From Corallococcus macrosporus (GTDB lineage Bacteria; Myxococcota; Myxococcia; Myxococcales; Myxococcaceae), in NCBI RefSeq assembly GCF_017302985.1, contig NZ_JAFIMU010000007.1, positions 2,805,001 through 2,869,000 on the forward strand: DNA of 64,000 bases. The letters are read 5' to 3'. The position numbers and the translations under genes are program-made. Under the pieces are notes generated by a model. That model searched no databases and was not told where the DNA came from. It saw nothing but the letters and a program-made list of their open reading frames with translations. Numbering within the stretch: the stretch's first letter is position 1; every line of letters starts with the position of its first letter. Of the stretch, positions 17,434 through 28,581 are shown piece by piece.

Positions 17434-19347
17434 GTGAACGCACCCTCGGAATCACCGGCCGCCCCGACGGACGGACCGGACTCTCCCAAACGCGTCGCGA
17501 TGCTGGCCCTGAGCGCGCTGGGCATCGTCTACGGAGACATCGGCACCAGCCCGCTCTACGCACTGCGCGAATGCTTCACCGGGGTGCACGGCGTCTCCCC
17601 GACGCCGGCCAACGTCCTGGGCGTGCTGTCGCTCATCGTGTGGTCGCTCATCATCGTCGTGTCGGTGAAGTACCTCATCTTCGTGATGCGCGCGGACAAC
17701 CGGGGCGAGGGCGGCATCCTCGCGCTGATGGCGCTGGCGATGCACCGGCCCCGGGGCCAGTCGCACCGCGCCCGGCCGGTGCTCATCACCCTGGGCCTCT
17801 TCGGCGCGGCGCTCATCTACGGTGACGGCGTCATCACCCCGGCCATCTCCGTGCTGAGCGCGGTGGAGGGCCTGAGCGTGGCCACCCCCGTCTTCGAGCC
17901 GTACGTGATTCCCATCTCGCTCGTCATCCTGCTGCTGCTCTTCATGGTGCAGCGCAAGGGCACGGCGGGCATCGGGTCGGTGTTCGGTCCGCTGATGACC
18001 CTGTGGTTCCTGACGCTGGCGGTGCTGGGCGTGAAGGAGCTCCTGCACAACCCCTCCGTGCTCTGGTCGCTGTCGCCCGTGCACGGCGTGCACTTCTTCA
18101 TCGAGAACGGCTGGCACGGCTTCCTGGTGCTGGGCGCCGTCATCCTGGTGGTGACGGGCGGCGAGGCGCTCTACGCGGACATGGGCCACTTTGGCGCGGG
18201 GCCCATCCGGCGCGCCTGGTTCATGCTGGTGCTGCCGTCGCTGGTGCTCAACTACCTGGGCCAGGGCGCGCTGCTGCTGCGCCACGCGGAGGCCGCCCGC
18301 AACCCCTTCTTCCTCCTGGCCCCGGACTGGGCGCTGTACCCGCTGGTCGCCCTGTCCACCGCGGCCGCGGTCATCGCGTCCCAGGCCCTCATCTCCGGCT
18401 CCTTCTCCACCACCCGCCAGGCGATGCAGCTGGGCTACAGCCCGCGCATGGAGGTGGTGCACACGTCCGCGGAGGAGATGGGGCAGATCTACCTGCCCGG
18501 CCTCAACGCGGCGCTGCTGGTGGGCGTCATCGCGCTGGTGCTGGGCTTCGGCTCCTCCAGCCGGCTGGCGGCCGCGTACGGCATCGCGGTGACGACGACC
18601 ATGGGCATCACCACCATGCTGGCCTACGTCGTGGCCCGGGAGCGCTGGGGCGTCCGCCGCGCCGTGGCCCTGCCCATCGCCAGCGTGTTCATGCTGGTGG
18701 ACATCGCCTTCTTTGGCGCCAACTCGGCGAAGATCCCCGACGGCGGCTGGTTCCCGCTCCTGCTCGCCGTCTGCATCTTCACGCTGATGACCACCTGGAA
18801 GCGCGGCCGGGACATCCTCGCCGGCAAGCTGCGCGCGGCCAGCCTGGGCCTCAAGGACCTCCTGGGCAGCTTCGGGGACCACCCCCCCGTGCGCGTGCCC
18901 GGCACCGCCATCTTCATGACGGGCAACCCGGAGGGCACCCCGCCCGCGCTGCTGCACAACCTCAAGCACAACAAGGTCCTGCACGAGCAGGTGGTGCTGC
19001 TCACCATCATCCCGGAGGAGATCCCCCACGTCGTGGCCGGCGAGCGCGTGGAGGTGGAGCCCCTGGAGCAGGGCTTCGTGCGCGTCGTCGCCCGCTACGG
19101 CTTCATGGAGAACCCCAGCATCCCGGACATCCTCAAGCGCTGCCGGGAGAAGGGCCTCCAGTTCCAGCTCATGGGCACCAGCTTCTTCCTGGGCCGCGAA
19201 ACCATCATCCCCACCAAGAAGCCCGGCATGGCCCTCTGGCGCGAGGCCCTCTTCACCTGGATGAGCCGCAACGCCCGCAGCGCCACCGCCTACTTCCGGA
19301 TTCCGCCCAACCGCGTGGTGGAGCTGGGCAGTCAGGTGGAGCTGTAA
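17434..19347 (+). CDS. kup: Potassium uptake protein Kup
   Basis: A 637-residue KUP/HAK/KT transporter with about 12 membrane helices. The diagnostic start of helix 1 (GIVYGDIGTSPLYALRE, ~30-46) is present. A cytoplasmic C-terminal domain (~490-637) follows, with the usual NPEGTPPALLHNLKHNKVLH region. Kup imports K+ with H+. The start is uncertain: the frame is open with ATGs at 17257 and 17350, but codons before 17434 are A/T-ending and unlike coding sequence here. I therefore use GTG 17434, about 30 residues before helix 1, although its GGGGG site is very close. It is divergent from a sensor kinase; no riboswitch recognised. Confidence 0.94.
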   Translation: MNAPSESPAAPTDGPDSPKRVAMLALSALGIVYGDIGTSPLYALRECFTGVHGVSPTPANVLGVLSLIVWSLIIVVSVKYLIFVMRADNRGEGGILALMALAMHRPRGQSHRARPVLITLGLFGAALIYGDGVITPAISVLSAVEGLSVATPVFEPYVIPISLVILLLLFMVQRKGTAGIGSVFGPLMTLWFLTLAVLGVKELLHNPSVLWSLSPVHGVHFFIENGWHGFLVLGAVILVVTGGEALYADMGHFGAGPIRRAWFMLVLPSLVLNYLGQGALLLRHAEAARNPFFLLAPDWALYPLVALSTAAAVIASQALISGSFSTTRQAMQLGYSPRMEVVHTSAEEMGQIYLPGLNAALLVGVIALVLGFGSSSRLAAAYGIAVTTTMGITTMLAYVVARERWGVRRAVALPIASVFMLVDIAFFGANSAKIPDGGWFPLLLAVCIFTLMTTWKRGRDILAGKLRAASLGLKDLLGSFGDHPPVRVPGTAIFMTGNPEGTPPALLHNLKHNKVLHEQVVLLTIIPEEIPHVVAGERVEVEPLEQGFVRVVARYGFMENPSIPDILKRCREKGLQFQLMGTSFFLGRETIIPTKKPGMALWREALFTWMSRNARSATAYFRIPPNRVVELGSQVEL

Positions 19348-19743
19348 TCCAGACGGTGCCGCACCGGGACTTCACCCCAGGAGTAGAAAAGCTACTCGGG
19401 CGGTGCTGCACGCGTTTTACGGGGCTTGAGGTTTATTCCTCCTCGTAAGTGCCTGAAAATACATGGGCAACGTTCCCGGGTGAGGGGTGTTTCGGACCCA
19501 GGGGTGTTGGGCAGAGGTTGCTGGTCGGCCCTTTACGCAGGGGCTTGCCTGCTTCAAATTGCACCGCCCCCGCCCATTTTTTCCGGCTGAGACAGAAAAA
19601 TACGGCAGGGCAGCAACACTTTCGCCGATGAATCGAGAATCTTTTCGCGGGGCAGAGAAAAGTACTGTCCCAGCGCAATAGAACTCGGTTACCCTGCGGC
19701 CAGGTGTCCCCCGGCACCCGGCGTCCGAAACGAGGTCACTCCC
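19348..19743. other. Noncoding low-G+C leader region with hairpins
   Basis: This 396-base gap between kup and the double-hotdog gene has visibly lower G+C than the rest of the window. It contains three small hairpins: GAGTAG/CTACTC (19381-19397), TTTTTC/GAAAAA (19578-19600) and CTTTTC/GAAAAG (19641-19662). No gene is credible here. It probably holds the promoter and a long leader of the downstream gene. No classical riboswitch recognised. Confidence 0.6.
19381..19397 (+). terminator. Small hairpin downstream of kup
   Basis: GAGTAG and CTACTC pair over 6 bases around an AAAAG loop, 34 bases after the kup stop. No T-run follows directly. Weak terminator candidate. Confidence 0.35.
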
Positions 19744-20760
19744 ATGCTCCAGGCCATCGCCCCCGCCCCCGTGTCGTCGTCCCCGGTCTCGCCGGTGAAG
19801 TCCGTCATGCCGTGGATGGCCGAGCCCCGGATGCCGCTGTCGGAGGCGGCGCCGTACACGGTGCTGAGCGCGCAGGAGCTGTACCCGCGCATCTGCGTTC
19901 GCGATCCGTACTTCGCGCTGAAGGACGTGACGGTGCTGCCGGGTGAGGTGGTGGCGCGCGTGCCGGTGCAGATGGCGCCGGACGCGGAGGCGATGCCGCT
20001 GGGCCTGGGCGAGGCGGGCCGGCACCTGGCCATCCTGGGCTCGTGCGGCGCGGCGCTGGTGGCGCCCAAGGACGGGCAGCACTTCTACCTGGCCAGCGCG
20101 GCGCGCGGTCAGTGGCTTTCGCCCTCCGCGCAGGAGCGCGCCACGGACATGCTCTGGGCGCTGGCGCAGGCGGAGTACACCGGCAAGCGCACCTGCACGG
20201 CGCGCACGCTGCTGTCCTCGTCGGACGGCACGCCGCTGTTCCGGCTGGAGGTGGACTACAACGTGCTGTCCGCCGCCGCCTTCACCCGCCTGTTCGGCGA
20301 GGCGCGCCAGGAGATGCGCCGCGAGCCGCGCCCCGCGGACACCGTGCAGCGCACCCCGGAGGAGTGGGCGAAGCTGCGGCAGAACCCGTACAGCAAGCCG
20401 CTGGACCTGAAGGACTTCCAGACGGACGGCGACATGCTGCGCTCGTCGCTGGTCGTCACCCCGGAGCTGTGCAAGGGCCACTTCGCCATGCACCCGGTGA
20501 TGCCGGTGGCCGTCGTGGCGGGCGGGATGACCCGCATGGCCACCACGCTGGGCCGCGACCTGGAGCGCAACGCCGGGGCCCGCTTCGTGGCCAAGGACGT
20601 GAAGCTGTCCGCGGACAGCCTGGCCTACGCGGGCCAGACGGTGGTGTTCGGCGCGCGCCGCACCCGCGTGCGCGGCGCGGACCACACCTTCGCCTGCACG
20701 GCGTCCGTGGGCGAGCGCGTGGTGGCGCAGCTGGACGTGACCTACACCCGCGTCGACTGA
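19744..20760 (+). CDS. Double-hotdog-fold protein, FabA/FabZ-like
   Basis: A 338-residue soluble protein. The C-terminal half has a clear hotdog dehydratase-like motif, GHFAMHPVMPVAVVAGGM (~240-257), aligning with the GHFPxHPVMPG...E helix region of FabZ. The N-terminal half likely holds a second hotdog repeat. The His is kept, but the position of the FabZ catalytic Glu is Gly, so dehydratase chemistry is doubtful. It could be a thioesterase-like or acyl-binding protein. GAGG lies 8 bases before ATG 19744. It sits alone behind a long low-G+C leader and converges on a DUF2378 gene. Fold assignment is fairly sure, substrate unknown. Confidence 0.72.
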   Translation: MLQAIAPAPVSSSPVSPVKSVMPWMAEPRMPLSEAAPYTVLSAQELYPRICVRDPYFALKDVTVLPGEVVARVPVQMAPDAEAMPLGLGEAGRHLAILGSCGAALVAPKDGQHFYLASAARGQWLSPSAQERATDMLWALAQAEYTGKRTCTARTLLSSSDGTPLFRLEVDYNVLSAAAFTRLFGEARQEMRREPRPADTVQRTPEEWAKLRQNPYSKPLDLKDFQTDGDMLRSSLVVTPELCKGHFAMHPVMPVAVVAGGMTRMATTLGRDLERNAGARFVAKDVKLSADSLAYAGQTVVFGARRTRVRGADHTFACTASVGERVVAQLDVTYTRVD

Positions 20761-20795
20761 AGCACGGTGGCCTGACGCTCACCTGGAGTCCTGGA

Positions 20796-20813
20796 GACGC
20801 GCGGCCCCGCGTC
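20796..20813. terminator. Hairpin between convergent genes
   Basis: GACGCG and CGCGTC form a 6-base stem around CGGCCC, between the convergent double-hotdog and DUF2378 genes. It could end both transcripts but has no T-run. Confidence 0.4.
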
Positions 20814-20818
20814 CCGCT

Positions 20819-21400
20819 TCAGGTCCACTCGATGTCGTAGTCCACGCGGTCGATGCCCTGCGGCTTCGCGGTGGCCTTGCCCGTCAGCCCCAGCACCTTG
20901 AGCGAGCCGGTGAGGATGCCCACGTGGTACGCGGGCGGCATCATGTCCCGGCGCATGCGCAGGGTGCCGGACTTGGGGCCCGTCGTGAGGTACTCGCGGT
21001 TGCCGTAGGACACCGCCGCGCTGTACGCCATCTGCGCGCCCGCGAAGAGCTTCTGCGGATCCCCCCGGGAGATGATGCCGAACACGAGCATCCCGGGGCC
21101 CGTGGAGTAGCGGGTGATGCTCACCTCGCCGCACGCGTGGAACACCGCGTCCGCGGGGCCGAGCGCGCCCTCCAGCAGGTCCGCCGCGTTGAACAGCAGC
21201 GTGAGGAACTCGCGCGCGGGATACGAGCGCAGCTCCGCGTAGTCGTGGTCCAGCTCCCCCTTGCGCAGCGTCTCCATGCCGTTGGCGCCCGCGTGCTGCT
21301 GCACCAGGCCGAAGACGGACTTGAAGATGAGTCCGCGGATGGAGTCCCCCGGCTGGAGGCTGGCGATCCGGGCGGCGAGTTCGGCCTTGTCCGACGGCAT
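20819..21400 (-). CDS. DUF2378 (TIGR02265-like) family protein
   Basis: A 193-residue soluble protein of the myxobacterial paralogous family known as DUF2378/TIGR02265. The pattern IRGLIFKSVFGLV near residue 25, RxYPAREFLTLLFNAA (~60-75) and a C-terminal YHVGILTGSLKVLG are typical. The same fold family includes V4R/heme-NO-binding-like domains, but no ligand site can be confirmed. Starts at ATG 21400 with AAGGAG 9 bases upstream; a TTG at 21409 is the longer option. Function unknown; these paralogues are numerous in Myxococcaceae. Confidence 0.85.
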   Translation of the reverse strand: MPSDKAELAARIASLQPGDSIRGLIFKSVFGLVQQHAGANGMETLRKGELDHDYAELRSYPAREFLTLLFNAADLLEGALGPADAVFHACGEVSITRYSTGPGMLVFGIISRGDPQKLFAGAQMAYSAAVSYGNREYLTTGPKSGTLRMRRDMMPPAYHVGILTGSLKVLGLTGKATAKPQGIDRVDYDIEWT

Positions 21401-21474
21401 GACTTCCAACTCCTTGGTTCAGGGACGAACCCGGAGCCAGCTTAACGGCCCCCTTCCCCCTGTCGACAAAGCGC

Positions 21475-22212
21475 TTAGCGCTCGTCCAGCAGCACCGGCG
21501 CGAAGCCGGCCGCGTCGCACGACGCGAGCACGTAGCGCACGCCGGCCCGTTCGCCGGTGAAGCCCGCGGGGATGCCGCTCGAGTGCAGGTGGCCGTACAC
21601 GCAGACCCTGGGCGCGAACGCTTCGATGGGGTCGCTGAAGGCGGTGGCCCGCTCGTTCGCGTACACGGGCGGGAAGTGCACCGCCACGATGCGGGTCAGC
21701 GGCGTGGGGTGCGCCGCCTCCTTCTTGCGCGCGTCCTCCAGGGACGTGGCCAGCCGCCGCGTCTCCCGCTCCACGTAGCCGGAGTCCCCCTGCTCGTCGC
21801 CCATCTCCCCGCCGGGCATGGGCGGCGCTTCCGGCGCGGTCCACAGCCGCGTGCCGGCGATGACCCACGGCCCCAGCACCACCGCGTTGTTGTGCAGGAA
21901 GCCCTCCAGCGTGCGGAAGGGCTCCAGCAGCTTGCGCAGCTTGGACGCGGAGTCGCCCCACCAGTAGTCGTGGTTGCCGCGCACCAGCACCTTGCGCCCC
22001 GGCCGCGCGTCCAGCCACGCCAGGTCCTCCATCACTTCATGGGGACGCGTGGCCCAGGAGATGTCGCCCGCGACGATGACCGCGTCCTCCGGCCGCACCC
22101 GCTCATCCCACGCGCGCTGCAGGGGCAGCGGGTGGTCCGTCCAGCCGAAGCGGTGCATGTCCTTCTGCCGGGTGGAGGGCAGGTGCGTGTCGCCAATACC
22201 GAAGAGCCGCAT
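21475..22212 (-). CDS. Calcineurin-like metallophosphoesterase
   Basis: A 245-residue phosphoesterase with all metal-site blocks: GDTHLP (~7-12), AGDISW (~45-50), RGNHDYWW (~75-82), AVHFPP and VYGHLHS near the C-terminus. Such enzymes hydrolyse phosphomono- or diesters (nucleotides, cyclic nucleotides or proteins). No signal peptide, so cytoplasmic. The start is ATG 22212 because MRLFGIGDTHLP is the usual N-terminus. Its upstream region (22290-22350) is AT-rich and probably holds the promoter. Confidence 0.9.
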   Translation of the reverse strand: MRLFGIGDTHLPSTRQKDMHRFGWTDHPLPLQRAWDERVRPEDAVIVAGDISWATRPHEVMEDLAWLDARPGRKVLVRGNHDYWWGDSASKLRKLLEPFRTLEGFLHNNAVVLGPWVIAGTRLWTAPEAPPMPGGEMGDEQGDSGYVERETRRLATSLEDARKKEAAHPTPLTRIVAVHFPPVYANERATAFSDPIEAFAPRVCVYGHLHSSGIPAGFTGERAGVRYVLASCDAAGFAPVLLDER

Positions 22213-22648
22213 GGTGCTGGCGTCATAGCGGATGGCCCGCCCCGTGTCGGCCCTTCCCGCGCGCCCGCTGCCCGGACGGCCTGCCTCCGGGGTCCGCCAA
22301 GGGTACAAATAGTGATTAATACAAGAAATGGTGTAACAATCCGTTACGTCACGGATGTCCTGAAACACGGCAGTGCGGCATCCATGCTCCACGTCGGACT
22401 CCGCGTGTAAACAGCGGGTCCAGCGATGTAGGCAATTCCGTGATTTCAGGTGTTTGACGCCGCAAGGAGCGCCGCGCGCTTCGTGCGGGTGGAGCATGCA
22501 TGCACCGGTCGCGGAAGAAAACTGGACGAACGTGATGGGCTGGAGGGGGCTGGCACGCATGGTGCTGAGAAGGCGGCTCCAGCCGTCTCCGTGGGCAGCA
22601 AGCGAAGACGGGCCGTGGCGTTCCTCCCCCGACTTTTGGAGTCCCCTC
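22213..22648. other. Divergent promoter region
   Basis: This 436-base gap separates the divergent metallophosphoesterase and amidase genes. An AT-rich patch at 22305-22350 with a GTAAC-AATCC-GTTAC inverted repeat (22333-22347) is nearest the phosphoesterase. A sigma-54 match (22551-22566) points at the amidase. No small gene is credible. Confidence 0.6.
22551..22566 (+). promoter_or_regulatory. Sigma-54 promoter match
   Basis: TGGCACGCATGGTGCT matches TGGCACRNNNNTTGCW with one mismatch (GTGC for TTGC) and keeps the GG-N10-GC spacing. The predicted start is near 22577, about 72 bases before the amidase ATG. Confidence 0.55.
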
Positions 22649-24262
<1,614 letters not shown>

Positions 24263-24290
24263 CGTGAGGCACCGGGGCCTTGAACGGCGG

Positions 24291-25394
24291 ATGCGTTCCG
24301 GGCCCTCGCGGGCACGGTGGGGGTGGGCCGTGCTCGCCCTGCTGGGCGCCATGGGCTGTCAGGGCCGCTGCGGCGGCGCTGCCGCGGTCCCTGCCGCGCC
24401 CGGCGCCCTGTCGGAGGCGGAGCGGCGGGCCCTGCCGGGCACCATCGTCTTCCTCTCCGAACGGGCGGGACAGAAGGACGTCTGGCGGGTGACGCCCGCT
24501 GGCGAAGAGACGCAGGTCACCTCCGCGCCGGAGGACGAGTACCCCGGCCCGCCGTCGCCCGACGGCCGCACGCTGCTGGTGATTGCGTCGGGCGAGGCGG
24601 ACGGGCGCGTCTTCCAGCAGCTGCGCCTCCAGCCGCTCGCGGGAGGGCCCCAGTCCCAGGTCGCGCTGCATCCGCCCCGGCCCCGCGCGCGCAACGCGAG
24701 CTGGGCGCCGGACGGCACGTGGCTGGCCGCGGAGTCCGACGCGCAGGGCTTCAGCGACGTGGTGCGCGTGCGGCCCCAGGCGAACGCGGTGGACGCGCAG
24801 CTGACGAACGTGAAGGCCGGCTGCTTCGAGCCCGCGGTGTCGCCGGACGGCACGGAGGTCGCGTGCGTGTGCAGCGGGGAGGGGGACCCGGAGGTCTACG
24901 TCTTCCGCGCGGACGGCACGGGCGAGCCCCGCCGCATCACCACGTTCTACCTGGAGGACCGGACGCCGCAGTGGAGTCCGGACGGGAAGTGGCTCGCGTT
25001 CGTGAGCAACCGCGAGCGCAAGGAGCGCGTGTACCTGGTGCGGCCGGACGGCTCGGACCTGCGGGCGCTGTCCGGCGGGGGCTTCGCGGGCGACGAGCGT
25101 GAGGCGGCCTTCAGCCCGGACGGCCGGCGCGTGGCGTACGTGGCCCGGCTTGAGGACGGCAAGAGCCGCATCTGGGTGGCGGACGTGGCGGGCGGCGCGC
25201 CGGTGGCGCTGACGGACGGCCAGCACCGCGACGACATGCCGGCGTGGAGCCCGGACGGCAAGGCGCTGGTGTTCGTGTCCGAGCGCGACGGCGACACCGA
25301 CCTGTACCTCATGCGCCCGGATGGCACGGGCCAGACGCGGCTCACCACGGCGAAGGGCGCGGACTGGCTGCCGCGCTGGTTCACGCCGCGCTAG
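24291..25394 (+). CDS. TolB-like beta-propeller lipoprotein
   Basis: A 367-residue lipoprotein (basic start, hydrophobic core, lipobox LGAMGC, ~Cys23). The mature part is a six- or seven-blade propeller of PD40 repeats, each with the pattern '[13 protein letters not shown]', for example [13 protein letters not shown] near the end. Such proteins resemble TolB and bind peptides or partners in the periplasm. An in-frame GTG at 24264, right after the amidase stop, is an alternative start; neither has a clear ribosome site. Probably in one transcript with the amidase. Its stop shares CTAG (25391-25394) with the convergent histidine kinase gene. Confidence 0.87.
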   Translation: MRSGPSRARWGWAVLALLGAMGCQGRCGGAAAVPAAPGALSEAERRALPGTIVFLSERAGQKDVWRVTPAGEETQVTSAPEDEYPGPPSPDGRTLLVIASGEADGRVFQQLRLQPLAGGPQSQVALHPPRPRARNASWAPDGTWLAAESDAQGFSDVVRVRPQANAVDAQLTNVKAGCFEPAVSPDGTEVACVCSGEGDPEVYVFRADGTGEPRRITTFYLEDRTPQWSPDGKWLAFVSNRERKERVYLVRPDGSDLRALSGGGFAGDEREAAFSPDGRRVAYVARLEDGKSRIWVADVAGGAPVALTDGQHRDDMPAWSPDGKALVFVSERDGDTDLYLMRPDGTGQTRLTTAKGADWLPRWFTPR

Positions 25395-27382
25395 CTGGCG
25401 CGCTGCCGCATCGGCTCGGACTCCTGCGGGGCGGAGGGGGCTTCCAGGGGCACGCTGAAGAAGAAGGTGACGCCGCGGCCCGGCTCGCTCTCCACCCAGA
25501 TGTGGCCGGAGTGGGCCTCCACGATGAGCCGGCTGATGTAGAGCCCCAGCCCCAGCCCCTTGCCGTCCTGCGAGCGGCCGTCCTCCGTGCGGTAGTACTT
25601 GTCGAACAGGCGCGCCGCGTCCCGGGGGGACAGGCCCGTGCCCTGGTTGGTCACCGACACCACGGCGTGGTCGTGCACGGCGGCCAGCCGCACGTCCACC
25701 GGCGTCCCCTTGGGGCTGTACTTGAGCGCGTTGGTCAGCAGGTTCGTCACCACGCGCTCCATGCGCGCCGCGTCCATGGACACCGGCGGCAGCGGCGCGG
25801 CCAGGTGCAGCCGGAAGCGCTCGCGCGCGTCGGGGGGCACGTCGCGCTCCAGCACCTCCGCCAGGAAGCGGCCCAGGTCGTGCGACTCGCGGCGCAGCGT
25901 CACCCGGCCGGACTCCAGCCGCGAGCCCTCCAGCAGCTCTTCAATCATGGTGCTCATCCACTCCACGTTGTGGATGATGGCCTGGGCCATGTGGCCCTCG
26001 CGCTCCAGCTTGCGCTCGTGCAGCGCGCGCTGGAGCAGGTGGGCGCGCAGGTTGATGGTGTTCAGCGGGTTGCGCAGGTCGTGGGAGATGAGCCCCACGT
26101 ACTCCTCGCGCAGCTTCTCCAGGTCGCGGCGCTCGGTGACGTCGCGCAGGATGGCGATGCGCGTGGCGTCGTCCTCGCCCTCCAGCGGGCTCAGCCGCAC
26201 CTCCAGCGGCACGTGGGTGCCGTCCTGCCGCTGGCCGGACACCAGCCGCCCGGCGGTGGCGCGCTCCAGGCCCTCGCCGGTGGCGGGCGGGCCATGCAGC
26301 CCCTCTGGCACCAGCAGCTCCACCTCATGGCCCAGCAGGGCTTCCCGGCGGTAGCCGAAGACGCGCTCGGCCTCCGCGTTGGCGAAGCGCACGCGACCGG
26401 TGGCGTCCACCACCACCATGGGGTCCGGCGCGGTGTCCAGGAAGGTGCGGAAGCGCTCCTCGCTGGCCTCCAGCGCGGCGGTGGCCCGCATGCGCTCCCG
26501 GTCCAGCACGTCCAGCGCCCGCGCCGCCAGCAGCACCAGCGTGACGCCGCCCGCGGCCACCACCGTGGCGAAGAGGGGCAGCTTCGCGTCGTGGCTGAGC
26601 CCGCCCGTCAGGTGCATCAGCACCAGCGTCAGCCCCAGCACCGGCGGCCCCAGCAGCGTCACCGGCACCAGCCGCCGCGCCACGAAGCCGCCCAGCGTGT
26701 CCCGGGTGAGCCGCGCCATCAGCCCCAGCTCCGGCCGGGCGCACAGCGTGCCCACGCCCAGGAGCATCAGCACGCAGGTGGTGTGCAGCCCCATGCTGCG
26801 CTCCTGGAAGAACGGCGCGGCGGCGGGCGTCACCAGCGGGCCCAGCAGGAAGCCGTTGAGCCCCGTCAGCGCCGCCATCAGCGCCAGCGCCACCAGCCCG
26901 TCCGTCCACGACAGCCGCTCCGGGTGGCCCCGGTCCACCAGCGCCAGCGCCGGGCCCAGCAGCATCAGGCACAGCGCCGTCAGGGGCGACGGCGCGACGC
27001 CGGACGACGCGACGCCCTCCTCACCCAGCGCGCGCAGGAACAGGGCGTCCAGGCCGCCGTTGCCCCCCGTGATGACGCCGTCCACGAGGCTCGCCGCGCC
27101 CAGGAGGGCCGTGGCCAGCGCCAGCGCGGTGCCCAGCCGGCGGCGGGTGGGGCGCAAGGTGGCCGGCAGCCGCAGGGCCAGCGCGGCCCCGCCCAGCAGC
27201 AATCCCAACGCGGCGCTGGGACGCATGGCGGGAAGCGCGGCGCCCATGGACTTGAGGACCATGACGTCCAGCGCCCAGCCCACCAGCACCAGCAGCCCCA
27301 CCATGCAGGCGGCCGCCGCGGAGCTGCGCGCAAGGGCACGGACCAACGCCGTGCTTCGTGGCATGGATCGGCCGCTCATCAT
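25391..27382 (-). CDS. Membrane sensor histidine kinase with PAS domain
   Basis: A 663-residue kinase. The N-terminal ~300 residues hold about eight hydrophobic segments (an MASE-like membrane sensor). A PAS domain follows (~320-425, [28 protein letters not shown]), then HisKA (H-box [11 protein letters not shown], His434) and HATPase_c ([21 protein letters not shown]). No receiver. ATG 27382 has GGGGGG 6 bases upstream, almost the same sequence as before the kinase gene starting at 17167. Likely senses a membrane-associated or redox cue; the partner regulator is not adjacent. Confidence 0.93.
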   Translation of the reverse strand: MMSGRSMPRSTALVRALARSSAAAACMVGLLVLVGWALDVMVLKSMGAALPAMRPSAALGLLLGGAALALRLPATLRPTRRRLGTALALATALLGAASLVDGVITGGNGGLDALFLRALGEEGVASSGVAPSPLTALCLMLLGPALALVDRGHPERLSWTDGLVALALMAALTGLNGFLLGPLVTPAAAPFFQERSMGLHTTCVLMLLGVGTLCARPELGLMARLTRDTLGGFVARRLVPVTLLGPPVLGLTLVLMHLTGGLSHDAKLPLFATVVAAGGVTLVLLAARALDVLDRERMRATAALEASEERFRTFLDTAPDPMVVVDATGRVRFANAEAERVFGYRREALLGHEVELLVPEGLHGPPATGEGLERATAGRLVSGQRQDGTHVPLEVRLSPLEGEDDATRIAILRDVTERRDLEKLREEYVGLISHDLRNPLNTINLRAHLLQRALHERKLEREGHMAQAIIHNVEWMSTMIEELLEGSRLESGRVTLRRESHDLGRFLAEVLERDVPPDARERFRLHLAAPLPPVSMDAARMERVVTNLLTNALKYSPKGTPVDVRLAAVHDHAVVSVTNQGTGLSPRDAARLFDKYYRTEDGRSQDGKGLGLGLYISRLIVEAHSGHIWVESEPGRGVTFFFSVPLEAPSAPQESEPMRQRAS

Positions 27383-27514
27383 CCGCGTCCCCCCGGAACG
27401 CCAGCCCTGCATCCTGCCACAACATCTCGTCTCGAGGGGCCCCCCGGCAATGAGACGCCGGGGTTGGACGCCTGTCCGTTCTAGGCAGGGAAGTCCGACC
27501 TGTCGAGGGTTTGG

Positions 27515-28363
27515 TCAGGGCGCGTAACGGCCCGGGTAGACGGTCAGGACGACGCCCAGGTCGGGGCCCACGTCGACGTTGCGCGGCACGTAGGTGGGAG
27601 CGCCTTCCACGGACAGCTGGAAGGACGACACTCCGGCGCCGGAGTGCACGAAGAGGAACAGCCCGTGGCCCGCGGTGCCCGTGGTGTTCACGGACGTGAG
27701 GTCCTCGGACGGGTAGTAGACGCGGTCCGCCAGCTCCGCGCGGTCCAGCGCCACGCGCACGCCGCTCACGGGTTGTCCGTTGAGGTCCACCACGCGTCCC
27801 AGCACGAAGCCCGCGGAGGCCAGGGTGGCCGCCGGGTCACCGGTGTGGCCCTGGAGGCGCGGCGCTCCCACGGCCGCGCCCAGCCCATCCACGAACGCGG
27901 TGGGCAGGGCCCAGGCGTGCGCGTCGATGATGTCCGTGCGCGGACGGGTGCCGGTGAAGGCGGTGTCGTAGACGAGCGTGGTGCTGCGCACGAGTCCGTC
28001 GTGCGCCAAGCCCACGGCGAGCCCCTGGTGCACGTCGCGCACGGGCACGTCGGTGATGCGGAAGGAGCCGTCCTCGGACACCTCGCCGGAGGCGAAGGTG
28101 GCGGCCGAGTCGTTGACGGCCACGCGCAGGGGCTCCTCCACGGTGAGCGCCATGCCGGTGAGTGACGCGGGAGCGGCGGCCACACCCGCGGCCTCCGGGA
28201 ACACGCGTGCCTCACCGCTCACGAGGATGCGAAGGTTTTCCAGATCCACCGCCTCGGCGTCCTCGGTCCGCACGCCGGGGTCCGGTGTGAAGCCGCCGTC
28301 GCCACAGGCCATCGCCAACAGCCCGAGCACGGCACCACCCGCCGCCCGAATGTAGTGTTTCAT
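27515..28363 (-). CDS. Putative lipoprotein with carboxypeptidase-regulatory-like region
   Basis: A 282-residue lipoprotein (MKHYIRAAGG start, lipobox LLAMAC, ~Cys20). The C-terminal part has a segment typical of surface-exposed Ig-like carboxypeptidase regulatory domains (VLGRVVDLNGQPVSGVRVAL, ~190-209). The rest is beta-rich with no recognised family. It lies downstream of the Gly/Ser-rich lipoprotein gene on the same strand, separated by 218 bases that include a strong terminator, so it is probably a separate transcript. Confidence 0.78.
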   Translation of the reverse strand: MKHYIRAAGGAVLGLLAMACGDGGFTPDPGVRTEDAEAVDLENLRILVSGEARVFPEAAGVAAAPASLTGMALTVEEPLRVAVNDSAATFASGEVSEDGSFRITDVPVRDVHQGLAVGLAHDGLVRSTTLVYDTAFTGTRPRTDIIDAHAWALPTAFVDGLGAAVGAPRLQGHTGDPAATLASAGFVLGRVVDLNGQPVSGVRVALDRAELADRVYYPSEDLTSVNTTGTAGHGLFLFVHSGAGVSSFQLSVEGAPTYVPRNVDVGPDLGVVLTVYPGRYAP

Positions 28364-28497
28364 CGCGCCGCAACATCTTCACGGCCCGGGGCGATCGCAA
28401 TCCGTCCCCCGGCACCGTCCGTCCCCTTCACGACGCCCCGGTGCGCCGCAAGGCCGGACGCACCGGACACCGGGCGCTCCGGATGTTGAAAACACGT

Positions 28498-28549
28498 CGG
28501 CACCGGGAGCCTGCCTTCCGTGGAGGACGGAAGGCCGCGCCCGGTGCCG
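28498..28549 (-). terminator. Long two-part hairpin, terminator for reverse-strand gene
   Basis: CGGCACCGGG (28498-28507) pairs perfectly with CCCGGTGCCG (28540-28549), and inside it GCCTTCCGT (28513-28521) with ACGGAAGGC (28527-28535). On the reverse strand a TTTT run follows a few bases later. It fits a rho-independent terminator for the Gly/Ser-rich lipoprotein gene. Confidence 0.8.
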
Positions 28550-28581
28550 CGGGTCACGCCAGGGCGGAGGAAGCGGAGCGC

